NCBI GenBank assembly: GCA_029554925.1
Contig: JAKPUV010000406.1
Coordinates: 1-6,632, forward strand
DNA: 6,632 bases
Direction of reading: 5' to 3'
Source of the DNA: Candidatus Hydrogenedentota bacterium
Lineage (GTDB): Bacteria > Hydrogenedentota > Hydrogenedentia > Hydrogenedentales > CAITNO01
Below are positions 6,397 through 6,632 of this stretch, in pieces (the stretch's first letter is position 1; every line of letters starts with the position of its first letter). The notes beneath the pieces were generated by a model. That model was not told the origin of the DNA. It saw only the letters and a program-made list of their open reading frames with translations, and made no database searches. The position numbers and the translations under genes are program-made.

Positions 6397-6425
6397 AGCC
6401 TAGCCGATTCCCGCGGCGAAGGCAA
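6397..6425 (-). promoter_or_regulatory. Putative leaderless promoter of the methyltransferase gene
   Basis: On the minus strand TTGCCT (6425-6420), a 17-bp spacer and TAGGCT (6402-6397) form a plausible -35/-10 pair; the -10 fits the relaxed TANNNT pattern. The A of the ATG at 6390 lies 7 nt from the end of the -10, exactly where transcription should start. That agrees with the missing ribosome site. Confidence 0.4.
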
Positions 6426-6445
6426 GGTTTTTCCCGGGAGAAACC
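6426..6445. promoter_or_regulatory. 20-bp imperfect palindrome in the divergent promoter region
   Basis: GGTTTTTCCCGGGAGAAACC reads the same on both strands at 18 of 20 positions and directly abuts the putative -35 of the methyltransferase gene. It is a candidate binding site for a dimeric regulator. No regulator gene is nearby, and the site is seen only once. Confidence 0.35.
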
Positions 6446-6485
6446 AATGTGCGGCGGCGCGGGCGGGCGCCCCTTCCCCCCGGGG

Positions 6486-6505
6486 GCGGGGATTTGGTAT
6501 ACTTT
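6486..6505 (+). promoter_or_regulatory. Putative promoter of the GreA-like gene (TATACT -10)
   Basis: TATACT at 6498-6503 is preceded by TGG (extended -10) and by the block GCGGGGATTTGG (6486-6497), shared with the promoter at 1994-2015. It lies 69 bp before the ATG at 6573. No clear -35 is visible. Confidence 0.5.
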
Positions 6506-6523
6506 GGGCCCAGCGCGAGAGGA

Positions 6524-6554
6524 CGCCGACGCCGCGGGCGGCGGCGATTTTTTT
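6524..6554 (+). terminator. Terminator-like hairpin with T7 in the leader of the GreA-like gene
   Basis: A GC-only stem (CGCCG 6524-6528 with CGGCG 6542-6546, or the inner CGCCG 6530-6534 with CGGCG 6539-6543) is followed after one A by seven T (6548-6554). This lies between the putative promoter and the ATG. It has the form of an intrinsic terminator placed as a leader attenuator. It cannot serve an upstream plus-strand gene, since none is near. Confidence 0.45.
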
Positions 6555-6572
6555 ACCCGACGGAGAGGCGAC

Positions 6573-6632
6573 ATGGAAAAACTGTATGTGTCCGCGGAGG
6601 GGCTGGAGAAAATGAAGGCCGACCTGGCCGCG
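6573..6632 (+). CDS. Probable GreA-family transcription elongation factor, N-terminal 20 codons only
   Basis: The ATG at 6573 is preceded by GGAGAGG (6562-6568). The visible protein is MEKLYVSAEGLEKMKADLAA, cut by the window edge. The pattern (a Val/Thr-Ser then Glu-Gly, then Leu-x-x-x/Met-Lys-x-x-Leu helix) resembles the start of GreA/GreB, whose N-terminal coiled coil enters the RNA polymerase secondary channel and stimulates transcript cleavage in stalled complexes. Twenty residues cannot exclude another helical protein of similar start. Confidence 0.5.
   Translation, partial: MEKLYVSAEGLEKMKADLAA

Overview
The window is GC-rich, with high third-position GC in most genes. It carries four complete or near-complete genes plus the first codons of a fifth. 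Nothing in it is phage-, transposon- or CRISPR-like. No marker gene fixes the taxonomy. The high GC, the TATACT-type promoters and the small exported protein fit an uncultured environmental lineage. From memory I would guess something Hydrogenedentota- or Planctomycetota-like, with low confidence.

Layout from left to right. (1) On the minus strand, 1-1801 encodes the N-terminal 600 residues of an NDP-forming acyl-CoA synthetase-like protein (CoA-binding, ligase-CoA and start of ATP-grasp), cut by the window edge. Its reading frame is intact, but the phospho-histidine and ATP-grasp signature residues are replaced. (2) Divergent from it, 2106-4322 on the plus strand encodes a 738-residue exported protein built like a GH36-type alpha-galactosidase, with weak catalytic motifs. 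(3) A 411-bp convergent intergenic region holds hairpins, short direct repeats and palindromes, and the terminator of the next gene. (4) On the minus strand, 4734-5297 encodes a small exported protein of unknown function. It has strong expression signals: a consensus -35 with an extended -10, a near-perfect ribosome binding site, T-ending codons and a textbook terminator. A 23-bp dyad overlaps its -10. (5) On the minus strand, 5521-6390 encodes a zinc-ribbon class I SAM methyltransferase whose promoter spacing suggests a leaderless transcript. (6) Divergent from that, 6573-6632 begins a probable GreA-family transcription factor, with a terminator-like hairpin in its leader.

The genes do not form an obvious pathway. 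Strand changes and separate promoters suggest mostly independent units; only the methyltransferase and the small exported protein could be joined by read-through. I see no multi-gene novel system. The most notable items are the apparently catalytically dead acyl-CoA synthetase homologue, the heavily expressed unknown exported protein with its operator-like dyad, and the attenuator-like leader before the GreA-like gene.
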